NCBI RefSeq assembly: GCF_000024425.1
Contig: NC_013946.1
Coordinates: 496,001 to 560,000 of the forward strand
Length of the DNA: 64,000 nucleotides
Reading direction: 5' to 3'
DNA from: Meiothermus ruber DSM 1279
GTDB taxonomy: Bacteria; Deinococcota; Deinococci; Deinococcales; Thermaceae
The notes below the pieces were generated by a model. That model searched no databases. It saw only the letters and a program-made list of their open reading frames with translations, and was not told the origin of the DNA. Each line of letters starts with the position of its first letter. The first letter of the stretch is position 1. Below, piece after piece: positions 16,952 through 24,986 of this stretch. The translations under genes and the position numbers were made by a program.

Positions 16952-18162
16952 GAGGATGGTGGTTGATCCCGCTGCTGGGGGTGGGCCTGGCCCAGACCAC
17001 CGGCGGCAGCCTGAACGACCTGGCCGGACTGAGGGGCGTGCTGAACGCACCGGGGGAACTGCACCTGGTGGTGCCCCAGATCACCCCCTGGGCGCTCAGG
17101 CTGCGGGAGTGGCGTACCGCCGGGGCCACGACCTTCTACATCCCCCAGGAGGAGGCCCGCAAATACTGCGGCAGCGCCAATGTCCCCATCCGGGTACTCC
17201 CCGGCAGCGTGAAGCAGCCGGTGGGCTTCATCGTGGGACAGGGGGGAAGCCTGGAGGGCATCGCCCTGCGGGGGTTGGGGCTCATATACGATCCAGGGTG
17301 GGCCGAGAACGACCACATCGCCCTGTGGATGGGCCTCTCGGGGCCGAGGACGGGGCGCACCTGGGTAGAGGGAAGCTGGACGGGCAGCCTCAGCGCACGG
17401 GTGGAGTTCCAGGTCACCGAGCGCTACCTGGGCGACCCCCAGAGCGGCAGCTACCTGTTCAACCACGTCTGGAACGGCCAGGTACAGGACGTGCGGGCGC
17501 AGGGGTATGACCCCTACCGCATCTACAACGGGGAGACCCTCTCTTTGGTGGAGGGGAGCGGGACGGTGCGGGGGGATTGCACGCTGCGCTCCATCACTAC
17601 CACGGTGGAGGTGGGGGTGGACACCAGCCGGACAGGGCGGTACACCGGCACGCTGGGCAACAACCACACCTTCAGCTTCGACCCCGGCACGGGGACGGAG
17701 ACCTTCCGCTCGGTGGAGTACGCCGCCACTTGCGGGTGGTTCGGTTGCGGCTGGCGGGGGTACTACATCTACGACCTGCAAGGCCGCTACCGGGGGAGCG
17801 GTTCGGGGACGCAGTGCGGGTGGAACTGGTGCACCGAGGCCAGCATCTCTCCCCGACTGTTCGAGATCCGCAAGACGGGCGAGGAGGTCACCGCCCGCAT
17901 CCGGCCCTGGCTCGAGCGCACCGTGTGGCAGCCCCAGGGCACCTTCCCGGTGGAGCCGGGGGGCTTTGTGCGGGTGAACGGGACGGCCTACCAGATTCCG
18001 GGGCTGGAGGGTTACGGCAGGAGGCCTCAGGGAGTGGGCATCGAGTGGATGCGGGGGGAGCCCTACGTGAGCTACCTGGCCCAGGCCAGCGGCATCATGG
18101 GCGGCGAGGTCTACCGGGGGCAGGTGGTGGACTTGCAGGAATATTGTACAAAAATGAGGTAA
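16948..18162 (+). CDS. Exported multi-domain protein, unknown
   Basis: 404 residues, coupled by ATGA to the previous gene. A signal peptide (about 1-15, GVGLAQ) is followed by an alpha/beta region (about 28-110: ELHLVVPQITPWALRL, PIRVLPGSV) similar in plan to the other PLD-like exported proteins. A beta-rich, Gly/Tyr/Thr-rich C-terminal part (about 130-340) has cysteines in TCGWFGCGWRGYY and QCGWNWC. Possibly a surface-exposed adhesin or pilus accessory. It is the last gene of the long operon before the separately promoted SLH porin. Confidence 0.5.
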   Translation: MRGWWLIPLLGVGLAQTTGGSLNDLAGLRGVLNAPGELHLVVPQITPWALRLREWRTAGATTFYIPQEEARKYCGSANVPIRVLPGSVKQPVGFIVGQGGSLEGIALRGLGLIYDPGWAENDHIALWMGLSGPRTGRTWVEGSWTGSLSARVEFQVTERYLGDPQSGSYLFNHVWNGQVQDVRAQGYDPYRIYNGETLSLVEGSGTVRGDCTLRSITTTVEVGVDTSRTGRYTGTLGNNHTFSFDPGTGTETFRSVEYAATCGWFGCGWRGYYIYDLQGRYRGSGSGTQCGWNWCTEASISPRLFEIRKTGEEVTARIRPWLERTVWQPQGTFPVEPGGFVRVNGTAYQIPGLEGYGRRPQGVGIEWMRGEPYVSYLAQASGIMGGEVYRGQVVDLQEYCTKMR

Positions 18163-18174
18163 TATGTTATTGCT
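18158..18174 (+). promoter_or_regulatory. Leaderless promoter of the SLH porin gene
   Basis: GGTAATATGTTATTGC directly precedes ATG 18175. It matches GGTAATATTATATTGC at 1961-1976 in 14 of 16 positions, and GTAACATATTGC at 63193 is close. No usable ribosome site lies between, so the transcript is probably leaderless. Confidence 0.5.
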
Positions 18175-19575
18175 ATGCCTTTGCGAGAAAAACGTTGGTT
18201 GTTGGCAAAAACCGCTGTTTCTGTTTGGAGTGCCAGTCTAGGGCTGGCCCTGGCGCAGCAGGCCCCCTTCAAGGATGTTCCTCCCACCCTGGAGGACATC
18301 CGTTTTCTTTACCAGAAGGGCATCGTGCAGGGCTACCCCGACGGCACGTTCAGGGGGAGGGAGTACATGACCCGCTACCAGGTTGCCGCCATGCTCTACC
18401 GCACGTACCTGGCCTTCGCCGACGACGTGGCGCGGCGGGTACGGGAGGCGCTGAACCAGGACGCCCAGGCCCGGCTGGAGGAGGCCCTGGCCGCCATCGA
18501 GGACTTGCGGGAGGGCCTGCGGATTGTGCAGGAGGCGATGGGGGACTACCCCGAGGTCAAGGCCAACCTGGAGGAGACCCGCAAGAACGTGGAGGGGCTG
18601 GCGGAGGAACTGGCTCAGGTGTCCAGCCAGATGGTGACCCGGGAGGAGATTGGCGAGATCATCGGCTCGGTAGGAGCTCTGGAGAACCTCATCAAGCGGG
18701 GCGAGGATGGGCTGCGGGCCCTGACCGCCCGGGTGAACGCCCTGGAGCAGGTGGTGCGCGACCTCGAGCAGCGCTCCCAGGCCGCCCAGGGGGAGTTGAA
18801 CAAGAAAGTCTTCGACCTTGGCGGACGGGTGGACGCCCTGGAGAAGCAGGGGAAGAGCCGTCCGAAGCTCACCGTGGGGGGTTCGGTCGGACTCTCGAAC
18901 GGCGAGCCGGACGGGGAGGTGTTCGTCCGGGGTGAGGCGAACGGCGTCCGGCTGGACGGTCGGCTGACCTCGGACGGGGTGCAGGTGCGGGCTGAACAGG
19001 GCGGCCTCACCCTCGAGCACCGCGCCCAGGGCGGGCTGTCGGAGAGCCGGGCCGGGTATCGGCTGTTCGAGGGGGTGGCCCTGGGGCTGGAGTTGGGGTA
19101 CGGCGACTCGGCCTTCGGGGTGGTGCGGATCGTGCACGAGCCGGACGGGGGCCTGATCCCCGGCGTGGTGGCGGAGGCCGGGGTGGGGGCCGGGTTTCAC
19201 GAGGGCAACCTCTCCCGCAACCTGCTGTTTGTCCGGGCGGGCTACCGCTTCGGGGCGGTGACCCCCAGCGTGGGCTACTACCGTTACCAGGGGGAGGAGC
19301 CCTACAGCCTGCTGGAAGGGCGGCTGGACTGGGGGGCCGACTTCGGCAGCCTCGGGGGGTACTACCGGCTGGTGGCCTTCCCCGGAAGCGGAAACAGGGG
19401 CAGCGAGTGGGGGGTGCGCTTCACCTCGAGCTCCAACCCCTTCGTGGAACTCGGGGTGCGGGGTACGGAAGGGCTGGTGGCCGGTGAGCCGGGCAGCTTC
19501 AGCTTCCGCTACCAGAACGCCACGGCCAGCCGGACGGACTTCACGGTGCGGGTGGGGTACAGGCTGGAGTTCTAG
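18175..19575 (+). CDS. SLH-domain outer-membrane porin (SlpA-like)
   Basis: 466 residues. A signal peptide (about 1-29, LGLALAQ) is followed by one SLH domain (about 30-80: FKDVPPTLEDIRFLYQKG, GYPDGTFRGREYMTRYQVA), a long coiled coil (about 85-235) and a C-terminal beta-barrel-like region of alternating strands ending in YRLEF, an aromatic-terminated OMP end. This is the plan of the Deinococcus-Thermus SlpA-type envelope proteins that tie the outer membrane to the cell wall through the SLH domain. It has its own promoter after the secretion operon. It may form the outer pore for the conjugation channel or modify the host surface; both are inference. Confidence 0.85.
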   Translation: MPLREKRWLLAKTAVSVWSASLGLALAQQAPFKDVPPTLEDIRFLYQKGIVQGYPDGTFRGREYMTRYQVAAMLYRTYLAFADDVARRVREALNQDAQARLEEALAAIEDLREGLRIVQEAMGDYPEVKANLEETRKNVEGLAEELAQVSSQMVTREEIGEIIGSVGALENLIKRGEDGLRALTARVNALEQVVRDLEQRSQAAQGELNKKVFDLGGRVDALEKQGKSRPKLTVGGSVGLSNGEPDGEVFVRGEANGVRLDGRLTSDGVQVRAEQGGLTLEHRAQGGLSESRAGYRLFEGVALGLELGYGDSAFGVVRIVHEPDGGLIPGVVAEAGVGAGFHEGNLSRNLLFVRAGYRFGAVTPSVGYYRYQGEEPYSLLEGRLDWGADFGSLGGYYRLVAFPGSGNRGSEWGVRFTSSSNPFVELGVRGTEGLVAGEPGSFSFRYQNATASRTDFTVRVGYRLEF

Positions 19576-19584
19576 GAGGCAGCG

Positions 19585-20211
19585 GTGAAAAAGTCTGTGC
19601 TTCTCGGGGGGGCCTTGCTGGCCCTCTTGGTCTCTGGATGCGACGTGATCTCAGGGGTGGCCGGGGAGTTCCAGCCTGCCGCCCTGGTGGAGGTGACGGG
19701 GGCGCTCGAGGGGGCCTGTGTCCGACTCGAGGCCATCAAGGACAACCGGACGGCGGGAAGCTGGACGGGCTGTACGGAGCCGTACAGCTTCCGGGTGGAC
19801 CTGCCGGACGGGGCGATCATCCTGGTCGGACAGGCCGGACGGGATGGGCTGGTCTACCAGGAGGGCCGGACGGAGGCCAGTCTGAAGAAGGGTGGACGGA
19901 CAGCCCTGGCCCTCTCCCGCAAGCGGGTGAGCGTAGAAGTCACGGCGGCCTGGCTCGACCCGGCGAAGGGCGGTCTGGCCGAGGCGTGGATGCTGCCCCA
20001 GGAGGCGGTGGGGGTGCCCACCTACGCCGACCCCCCGCCAGCGAGCCTGGAAGGGCGGGTGCTGGTGGCCCGTGAAGTGGTGGCCCAGGGATGGGCCACC
20101 CTCTCCGTGCCCACCGGACGGGACGTGGCCTTCCGGCTGGTGCAGGGAGAGGCGCAAGGGATCACGAGGGTCAGCCGCCTGGAGGCGGACGGGAAGGTGG
20201 TGGTGCTGTGA
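19585..20211 (+). CDS. Lipoprotein, unknown
   Basis: 208 residues from GTG 19585 with GGAGGCAGC just upstream. The signal ends in the lipobox LVSGC (Cys at about 19), so the protein should be lipid-anchored. The body is beta-rich (VEVTGALEGACVRLEAI, YSFRVDLPDGAIILVG), resembling carboxypeptidase-regulatory-like or lipoprotein barrel folds without a clear match. It follows the SLH porin by nine bases and overlaps the next gene (GTGA), so it is likely co-expressed with the porin. Confidence 0.65.
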   Translation: MKKSVLLGGALLALLVSGCDVISGVAGEFQPAALVEVTGALEGACVRLEAIKDNRTAGSWTGCTEPYSFRVDLPDGAIILVGQAGRDGLVYQEGRTEASLKKGGRTALALSRKRVSVEVTAAWLDPAKGGLAEAWMLPQEAVGVPTYADPPPASLEGRVLVAREVVAQGWATLSVPTGRDVAFRLVQGEAQGITRVSRLEADGKVVVL

Positions 20212-20603
20212 AGGAGGAACAGGAGCGGATAGAGGCGGGCAAGCGAGTCCCGGTCCTGGTTGTACGGACGAGCGAATGGACGCTGTGGGTACTGGCGGGC
20301 CTGGTCTACCTGGGGTATGTGGTGATGGCGGCGATGGAAGCGCCCACCCTGCCGGTGACCGTGGGGCTGGCCCTGCTGCCCGCCCTGCGGTTGCTGCCGG
20401 ACAGGATGCTCATTGGGGTAGGGATCGGCGTGGGCTGGTTCCTGGGCGGGCTCGCCCTCACCCTGAGCGCGTACACCCTGGTCGGCCTGTTGCTGGCCTC
20501 GCAACTGCTGGCCCTGGCCGCTGGCCGGAGCGAACGGTGGGGCTGGATCATCGGGATGGTGGTGGGCTATGTGGCTGGAATCTGGTGGGGGGTGTCCCGA
20601 TAG
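20208..20603 (+). CDS. Small polytopic membrane protein
   Basis: 131 residues from GTG in a GTGA overlap. After a charged 20-residue head there are about four membrane segments (VLAGLVYLGYVVMAAM, VGLALLPALRLL, GIGVGWFLGGLALTL, IIGMVVGYVAGIWWG). No family recognised. Its stop codon lies inside the loop of a perfect inverted repeat (20589-20611) that opens the GGACA repeat field. Confidence 0.6.
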   Translation: MKEEQERIEAGKRVPVLVVRTSEWTLWVLAGLVYLGYVVMAAMEAPTLPVTVGLALLPALRLLPDRMLIGVGIGVGWFLGGLALTLSAYTLVGLLLASQLLALAAGRSERWGWIIGMVVGYVAGIWWGVSR

Positions 20604-20993
20604 GACACCCCGGACAGGTCAGGGTGGACACCCTGGAGGACAGGTCGGGGCTGGACACCCGAAACTGCTGAAATGTGCCTATGTATTACAGACTTCCCCA
20701 CCCCCCGGACACCCCCTGTCCAAACCGCTTGAGGACGAGAAAAATCACAGATGGCGGTGAGTCGAAAATGTCCAGCGAAGATAGCGAAAAAGACGTGCAG
20801 GCGAGAGAAAAAGGCGCTGAACCCCCTGTGATGGACAGGGTGGAGGGACAGGATGGACACCCCCTGGACACCCCCCCTGTCCTGTCCGTGGACACCCCTG
20901 AAGGACAGGGTGGACAGGGTAGGGACAGGGTGGAGGGACAGGGTGGGACACCCCCAAAGGACAGGGTGGACACCCCCCTGTCCGGCAAGACCC
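20589..20993. repeat. GGACA/TGTCC repeat field (possible origin, centromere or operator)
   Basis: The region opens with a perfect inverted repeat with 9-bp arms GGGGTGTCC and GGACACCCC around CGATA (20589-20611). A near-identical pair follows, GGACAGGTC then TGGACACCC, at 20612-20633 and again at 20638-20660. Many more GGACAGGG, TGGACACCCC and CCTGTCC elements run to about 20993. They extend into the 5' part of the next gene, where they encode low-complexity protein. Irregular spacing excludes CRISPR. Dense short repeats of both orientations beside a DNA-associated-looking gene suggest a protein-binding array. Confidence 0.65.
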
Positions 20994-22222
20994 GGACACG
21001 CTGGAAGGAGGCGTACCGGAAGGTGTTTGGGGGGGTGGATGGCCTCTTCGAGGCGCGGGTGCGCCGGGCGATGGGCTTGATGGAGCGGGGTGAGGCCAGG
21101 AGCCGGGTGGAGGCGCTGGAAGCGGTGCGTCCCTGGAACCCGGACCATGAGTTCGACCCCCCGGTCCTGGGGCCGGGCGGCAGGCCGGTAGAGGCGGGGC
21201 GCATCCTGCCCCCGTCACCGGACGAGGAAGGGGAGCCAGGGGGCAAGACTGCCCCCATGAGCGAGGGGGAGGCACAGCCGGACAGGCCTGCTTCCTCTTC
21301 CGAGGACACTCGAGCGAATCGAGTGAGGATTGAAACCGAGGAAACTCAGAACCGCAGCCGGGCGAAGTGGCACGAGGCCTACCGGACGGTGTTCGGGGAG
21401 GAGCCGGACGGCCCGCTGGCCGAGGCCCGCATCCGGGCCGCCCTGAACTTCTATGACCCCGGACGCTCGGTCGGACGGCGGAAGGCCCTCGAGGCCGTTC
21501 GGGCGTCCGAGGAGGAGGCCGCCGGACGGACGAGGGAGGCCGGACGGGTCCTGGGGCCGAACGCCAGGGTGGGGACGCTGGACGGACTGGACGAGGCAGA
21601 TTCCCTTCGGGACGGCGGGGCCGTACGCCCGGCACGCCCAGAGGACGGCTCCCTCGGGGATGAAGAACCGGAACCCTCCCTCGAGGCAGCTTCCCTCCGG
21701 GAGCGGCAAATGCCGGTACGCCGAGAGGACGCGCTGACCCTGGGGGCAGCCCTGATGAAGATTGGCCGCCTCGAGGCTGAGGTGGAGGAACTGCGCCGGG
21801 CGGTGGCCCGGCTGGAGGAAGGCCTGCACCGAACCGAGACCCGGCTGGGGGGGTTGAGGCCGGGGCTGAAGGCCTTCCGGGACTCCCTGAGGGAGGTGCG
21901 GGAGGCGGTGCTGAGGCTGGGCTCGAGGGTGGACGGGCTGGCGGCTCCTCTCGCTTCCGAGGAAAAATCCCTCCCCCCCGGCAAGAAGGTAGATTCCCTT
22001 CGGGGCCGGCAGACGCCGGTACACCTGAGGGAACTGAGGGAACTGCGGGCGAGGATGGACGAGGAGCGCGGGCGGATCCTGCTCGAGGTGGAGAACCGGC
22101 TGGAGGAGGCCGAGGAGCTCATGCGGCGCTCGACGGAGAGCCGCATCGCGGCGCTGGAGTCGTGGGTGCGGCGGGTGAGCCGGTATCTTGGAATGGGTAA
22201 GAAAGGAGGACTGTTCAGATGA
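20768..22222 (+). CDS. Coiled-coil protein with duplicated domain, possible repeat-binding protein
   Basis: 484 residues from ATG 20768; an earlier in-frame ATG at 20675 would add 31 odd residues over the repeat field. Residues about 25-75 are low complexity, coded by the GGACA repeats. Then two related segments follow, TRWKEAYRKVFGGVDGLFEA...ALEAVRPW (about 76-123) and AKWHEAYRTVFGEEPDGPLAEA...ALEAVRAS (about 198-247), each like a small helical DNA-binding domain. The last 170 residues form a long coiled coil. Coded with many GGACGG hexamers, unlike most neighbours. A plasmid partition or replication role is an inference from the repeats and the duplicated domain. Confidence 0.6.
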   Translation: MSSEDSEKDVQAREKGAEPPVMDRVEGQDGHPLDTPPVLSVDTPEGQGGQGRDRVEGQGGTPPKDRVDTPLSGKTRTRWKEAYRKVFGGVDGLFEARVRRAMGLMERGEARSRVEALEAVRPWNPDHEFDPPVLGPGGRPVEAGRILPPSPDEEGEPGGKTAPMSEGEAQPDRPASSSEDTRANRVRIETEETQNRSRAKWHEAYRTVFGEEPDGPLAEARIRAALNFYDPGRSVGRRKALEAVRASEEEAAGRTREAGRVLGPNARVGTLDGLDEADSLRDGGAVRPARPEDGSLGDEEPEPSLEAASLRERQMPVRREDALTLGAALMKIGRLEAEVEELRRAVARLEEGLHRTETRLGGLRPGLKAFRDSLREVREAVLRLGSRVDGLAAPLASEEKSLPPGKKVDSLRGRQTPVHLRELRELRARMDEERGRILLEVENRLEEAEELMRRSTESRIAALESWVRRVSRYLGMGKKGGLFR

Positions 22223-22371
22223 CCCTCGAGCACGTCGCTTTAGTCTGGCAGAACGGGGTGGGCTTCGGCTTCAAGGCCGGGGTGGGGGTGGGAATTGCGG
22301 TGGGTCTGCTGCTGGCCTGGCTGTGGCTGGCCTGGCTGTGGCGGTGGGTGCGTTCGCAGGCCGGGCGCTGA
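22219..22371 (+). CDS. 50-residue membrane protein
   Basis: Starts at the ATG of an ATGA overlap with the coiled-coil gene. It has one strongly hydrophobic helix of Gly/Val/Ala then Leu/Trp (about 17-43, VGIAVGLLLAWLWLAWLW) and ends WRWVRSQAGR. The overlap and the compact helix make translation likely. No family recognised. Confidence 0.5.
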   Translation: MTLEHVALVWQNGVGFGFKAGVGVGIAVGLLLAWLWLAWLWRWVRSQAGR

Positions 22372-22572
22372 ACGACGCGGGCCTCCTCGGGGACAGGGAT
22401 GCCCAGCCAGACCTTGGGGTGGACGAACTGAGCCCCGGGCACGGCCAGCCGGGTGGTGAAGGAGGGGTGGACCCAGGCAAGCCCCTCGAGCAGTTCCCCG
22501 AAGCCAGCCTGGATGGGGCTCACTGACCACCCCGGGTGACAGACGCCTTTCCTCCCGCCCGCCGTAGGAGTG
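22372..22572. other. Gap with possible minus-strand gene remnant
   Basis: No convincing complete gene. On the minus strand a short open stretch reads GELLEGLAWVHPSFTTRLAV and VHPKVWLGIPVPEEAR, which looks protein-like, but it then runs into the antisense of the 50-residue membrane gene. It could be a truncated coding remnant. Confidence 0.3.
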
Positions 22573-23043
22573 TCAACGCGGCTTGAACCTCACTCGGGTG
22601 AAGCCTAGAGTCTCGCTGTCGAAGGAGTAGCCCCGGCTCAGGTCAGCCTCCGGCTGGCTAGGATCAGCGAACGTCATCAGATCAATCAACGGCTCTAAAG
22701 TTCGGTCTAGCAAGACCGTCAAGCCCAGCCACTCCTCCCGCGCTCGCTCGAAGGCTGCACGATCGAGCAGGAGTTGCTCGAGTTCCATCACCCCTGCCCG
22801 CAGTCGGACCAGGTCCTTTAGGTAGCGCAGGTAGGCCTCATCCATGGGTTCCACTGGTCGAGCGGCAAGACCCAACAGCAGGGCATTGACTTGTCCGTTC
22901 AGCTCCGAGACAGCCTGGGTTACTGCGGCCGCGAGCTCGAGGCCTCCTGGGCCAGGCTCCCGAGCCAGACGGCTCAGCGCTTCGGCTGCCTCGAGTAGGC
23001 TCCCCCGCAGCAACTCTAGATCAGGATCAGACATGGGCTGCAT
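22573..23043 (-). CDS. Helical protein, unknown
   Basis: 156 residues from ATG 23043; a second ATG at 23034 is equally possible. TATACT lies six bases upstream of the first ATG, indicating a leaderless mRNA. The protein is almost all alpha-helical and acidic (LLRGSLLEAAEALSRLAREP, VRLRAGVMELEQLLLDRAAFE), with a short beta-like tail (FDSETLGFTRVRFKP). No family recognised. It is transcribed divergently from the VWA lipoprotein gene. Confidence 0.6.
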   Translation of the reverse strand: MQPMSDPDLELLRGSLLEAAEALSRLAREPGPGGLELAAAVTQAVSELNGQVNALLLGLAARPVEPMDEAYLRYLKDLVRLRAGVMELEQLLLDRAAFERAREEWLGLTVLLDRTLEPLIDLMTFADPSQPEADLSRGYSFDSETLGFTRVRFKPR

Positions 23044-23132
23044 GTTGCCAGTATAGACCTGGGACCTTTGCATACCGCCCAGCAGGTCATCCAAACATCC
23101 TTGGTCTAGTTCTTACTGTTAGACTTAAGTCC
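23044..23132. promoter_or_regulatory. Divergent promoters, unknown helical gene and VWA lipoprotein gene
   Basis: Minus strand: TATACT six bases before ATG 23043. Plus strand: TAGACT at 23120-23125, seven bases before ATG 23133, with a TTGGTC further upstream at poor spacing. Both genes therefore look leaderless. Confidence 0.5.
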
Positions 23133-24635
23133 ATGAACAAGGTTCGTTTTTTGTTAGCGTTAACTGCATTGCTATCAGCTTGTTCTGTCAGTCCCAGCAA
23201 GGTGAATCTTGGTCAGGAACGACCCGACCCTGATGCTGTCACTGTTCAGTTCGATCCCATAGGAGGTACGGCTGGGGGTGTAAGCGCACAGGGGATCGAC
23301 ATCAGCCTATGCGTCTTCACCCTGAATTATCCGCACCAGTCGGGGTACAATCCTACCGAAGTCAAAGCCGATGCCATCGGTCGATGCCCGCCCAGCAGTG
23401 AGCCCTTCCTCCTCACAGCGTTCCTGGAGCTAGAACGCAACCAGGGCGGGGTCTGGACCAAGGTTGCCACCGGCCCCCGGGTCCGTAAGGAGGTGGGAGC
23501 GGCAGGTGCGACCTGGAGGCAGTACGAGCTGGTCGTTGTGGCCACTTGCCGTGACGGAGTCTACCGAAGCAAGCTCAACATCGAGGCGGTCAACCCTGAT
23601 GGCGGGGTGATCGCGATTCCGCTAGCACGGCGGTACTCCAACGAGCGCAATGTTCAGTGCAGACCCCGCGCAGTATCGTTGGTGGTCGATGATACCGGCT
23701 CAATGGGCAGCGTCATCGGAGCGGTCAAGGCTTCCCTCGCCGGGTATATAAATAGCATCCCTGAGGACGAGTACACCCTGTGGAACCTGATCACCTTCAA
23801 AGACGACGTCAGGGTCCTGGGCACCACCACCGACCGCAACGCCATCCTTGGTTGGGTAAATGGCCTCTACGCCTGGGGTGGCGATGACTGTCCCGAGAAC
23901 GTGCTAGGCGGAATCAGCTCGGGGATCTTGGCCCTTTGGCCTTATGTGGACCACACTCGAGATCTGGTGGTAATCACCGACGCCTCAGCCCAGCCCGGCG
24001 ACGTGAGCGGGATCCTCGCGGTGGCCAAGCTCAACAATGTCCGGGTGAACGTGCTGCTCTCAGGGGATTGTGGTCTCCCGCCCGCTTCGGTATCCAGCCG
24101 GGCAGGCATTGGCGTTCAGAGCGTGAGCACAACGGCGCTTTCTAGCCAGGTCGTGCTCAAGCGCATCGCCGAGGAAACCGGGGGCAAGTACTTCTACCTC
24201 CCCGGCGGAAGCCAGTCCGATTTCGAGTATGCCCTGGGTGAAATCTTCAACAACATCCGGGACACCGACCCTTCCACGGTAGACCGTGAGCCCCCCAGTG
24301 TTACCGTGAGCGTTACCCCATCTACCCTCTGGCCACCCAACCACAAGCTGGTCGAGGTCAAGCCTGCTGTAAGTGCCAGCGACAACCTCGACCCTACCCC
24401 AAGGGTGGAGCTGGTCGGGGTGAAGGTAAGCGAGCCCGACGACGGCCAGGGCGACGGGAACACCGCTGATGACGTGCAGATCACCACTAACGGCCGGATC
24501 TTCGTGCGGGCCGAGCGCAGCGCCCAGGGCAACCGCCGCGTCTACACAGTCACGTACCGGGCCACCGACGCCAGCGGGAACACTGGCTACGGCTCGGCCG
24601 ACGTGGTGGTACCCCATGACCGCTCCGGAAAGTAG
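23133..24635 (+). CDS. VWA-domain lipoprotein
   Basis: 500 residues. The lipobox LLSAC (Cys at about 17) gives a lipid-anchored protein. After a beta-rich N-terminal domain there is a von Willebrand factor A domain (about 180-380) with the MIDAS motif DDTGSMGS, a later ITDASAQPGD segment and TGGKYFYLP. The tail has Ig/cadherin-like beta domains (PPSVTVSVTPSTLWPPNHKL, YRATDASGNTGYGSADVVV). VWA proteins bind metal-dependent ligands; with the lipid anchor a surface binding role fits. It is followed by a perfect GC-rich hairpin that probably ends transcription. Confidence 0.8.
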   Translation: MNKVRFLLALTALLSACSVSPSKVNLGQERPDPDAVTVQFDPIGGTAGGVSAQGIDISLCVFTLNYPHQSGYNPTEVKADAIGRCPPSSEPFLLTAFLELERNQGGVWTKVATGPRVRKEVGAAGATWRQYELVVVATCRDGVYRSKLNIEAVNPDGGVIAIPLARRYSNERNVQCRPRAVSLVVDDTGSMGSVIGAVKASLAGYINSIPEDEYTLWNLITFKDDVRVLGTTTDRNAILGWVNGLYAWGGDDCPENVLGGISSGILALWPYVDHTRDLVVITDASAQPGDVSGILAVAKLNNVRVNVLLSGDCGLPPASVSSRAGIGVQSVSTTALSSQVVLKRIAEETGGKYFYLPGGSQSDFEYALGEIFNNIRDTDPSTVDREPPSVTVSVTPSTLWPPNHKLVEVKPAVSASDNLDPTPRVELVGVKVSEPDDGQGDGNTADDVQITTNGRIFVRAERSAQGNRRVYTVTYRATDASGNTGYGSADVVVPHDRSGK

Positions 24636-24636
24636 G

Positions 24637-24843
24637 CTACTGAAGGTTCGCAACGCCGGGCGGGTCCGCCCGGCGTTGCCGGCTGCGGAGAACTCGACGC
24701 TTCTCCAAGGGCCAGGGCGCCCGTATGAGGATGCGCCTGCCGTCGTATATCTGTTGGCGGTAGACGTCGGACCCTGCGTAAGCGCGCTGACCGGAACGGA
24801 GGTATGCGGGCCTTAAAAACACGACCGCGGCCATACATAACAC
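24637..24843 (-). CDS. Possible small protein (weak)
   Basis: 68-codon frame reading VVFLRPAYLRSGQRAYAGSD, VYRQQIYDGRRILIRAPWPL and EKRRVLRSR. The middle looks protein-like, but its last codons lie in the hairpin at 24650-24679 and no ribosome site or promoter is evident. It may equally be chance in an intergenic region. Confidence 0.25.
   Translation of the reverse strand: MLCMAAVVFLRPAYLRSGQRAYAGSDVYRQQIYDGRRILIRAPWPLEKRRVLRSRQRRADPPGVANLQ
24650..24679 (+). terminator. GC-rich hairpin after the VWA gene
   Basis: Perfect inverted repeat with 13-bp arms CAACGCCGGGCGG and CCGCCCGGCGTTG. No T-run follows, so it may stop or protect the mRNA end rather than act as a classical intrinsic terminator. 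Confidence 0.6.
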
Positions 24844-24855
24844 CTAGACACCTAA

Positions 24856-24871
24856 CCCCCCTTGCGGGGGG
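24856..24871. terminator. CCCCCC-TTGC-GGGGGG hairpin
   Basis: A six-pair pure GC stem in the otherwise gene-poor stretch 24680-24950. It lies upstream of the sigma-like gene and could insulate it. The rest of this gap shows no convincing gene apart from the weak minus-strand frame. Confidence 0.4.
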
Positions 24872-24939
24872 CTTCGGTGCAGGAAGTAAAACCATCAGCA
24901 CTCGGCTGTGGCAGCCTTCGCAGGCGTCCTCAGTATGTC

Positions 24940-24986
24940 ACTTCTTATTGCCGTTATCAAGTATTATATTCCCAGGAGGTAAAGCC
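24940..24986 (+). promoter_or_regulatory. Promoter and strong ribosome site of the sigma-like gene (type A of a shared set)
   Basis: AT-rich TATTATATT about 18 bases before the ATG, followed by AGGAGGTAAAGCC. Nearly the same ribosome site and spacing precede the genes at 26182 (AGGAGGTAAAA) and 42793 (AGGAGGTAAAACC). All three genes also end in related terminators. Confidence 0.55.

Noticed and set aside
1-20603. Relaxase gene in the conjugation region
   Set aside because: No HUH/MOB motif seen in any translated gene of the region; it may lie outside the window.
20589-20993. CRISPR array at the GGACA field
   Set aside because: Units are 5-9 bases, in both orientations and irregularly spaced; no constant repeat-spacer alternation and no cas gene nearby.
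18900-21650. Frequent GGACGG/CGGACGG as an uptake or restriction signal
   Set aside because: The hexamers fall in frame in several neighbouring genes and fit local Arg/Thr/Asp/Gly codon choice; no spacing or structure makes them a distinct signal.
22240-22530. Minus-strand Pro/His-rich frames opposite the 50-residue membrane gene
   Set aside because: They read through the antisense of a convincing overlapping gene and have no ribosome site.
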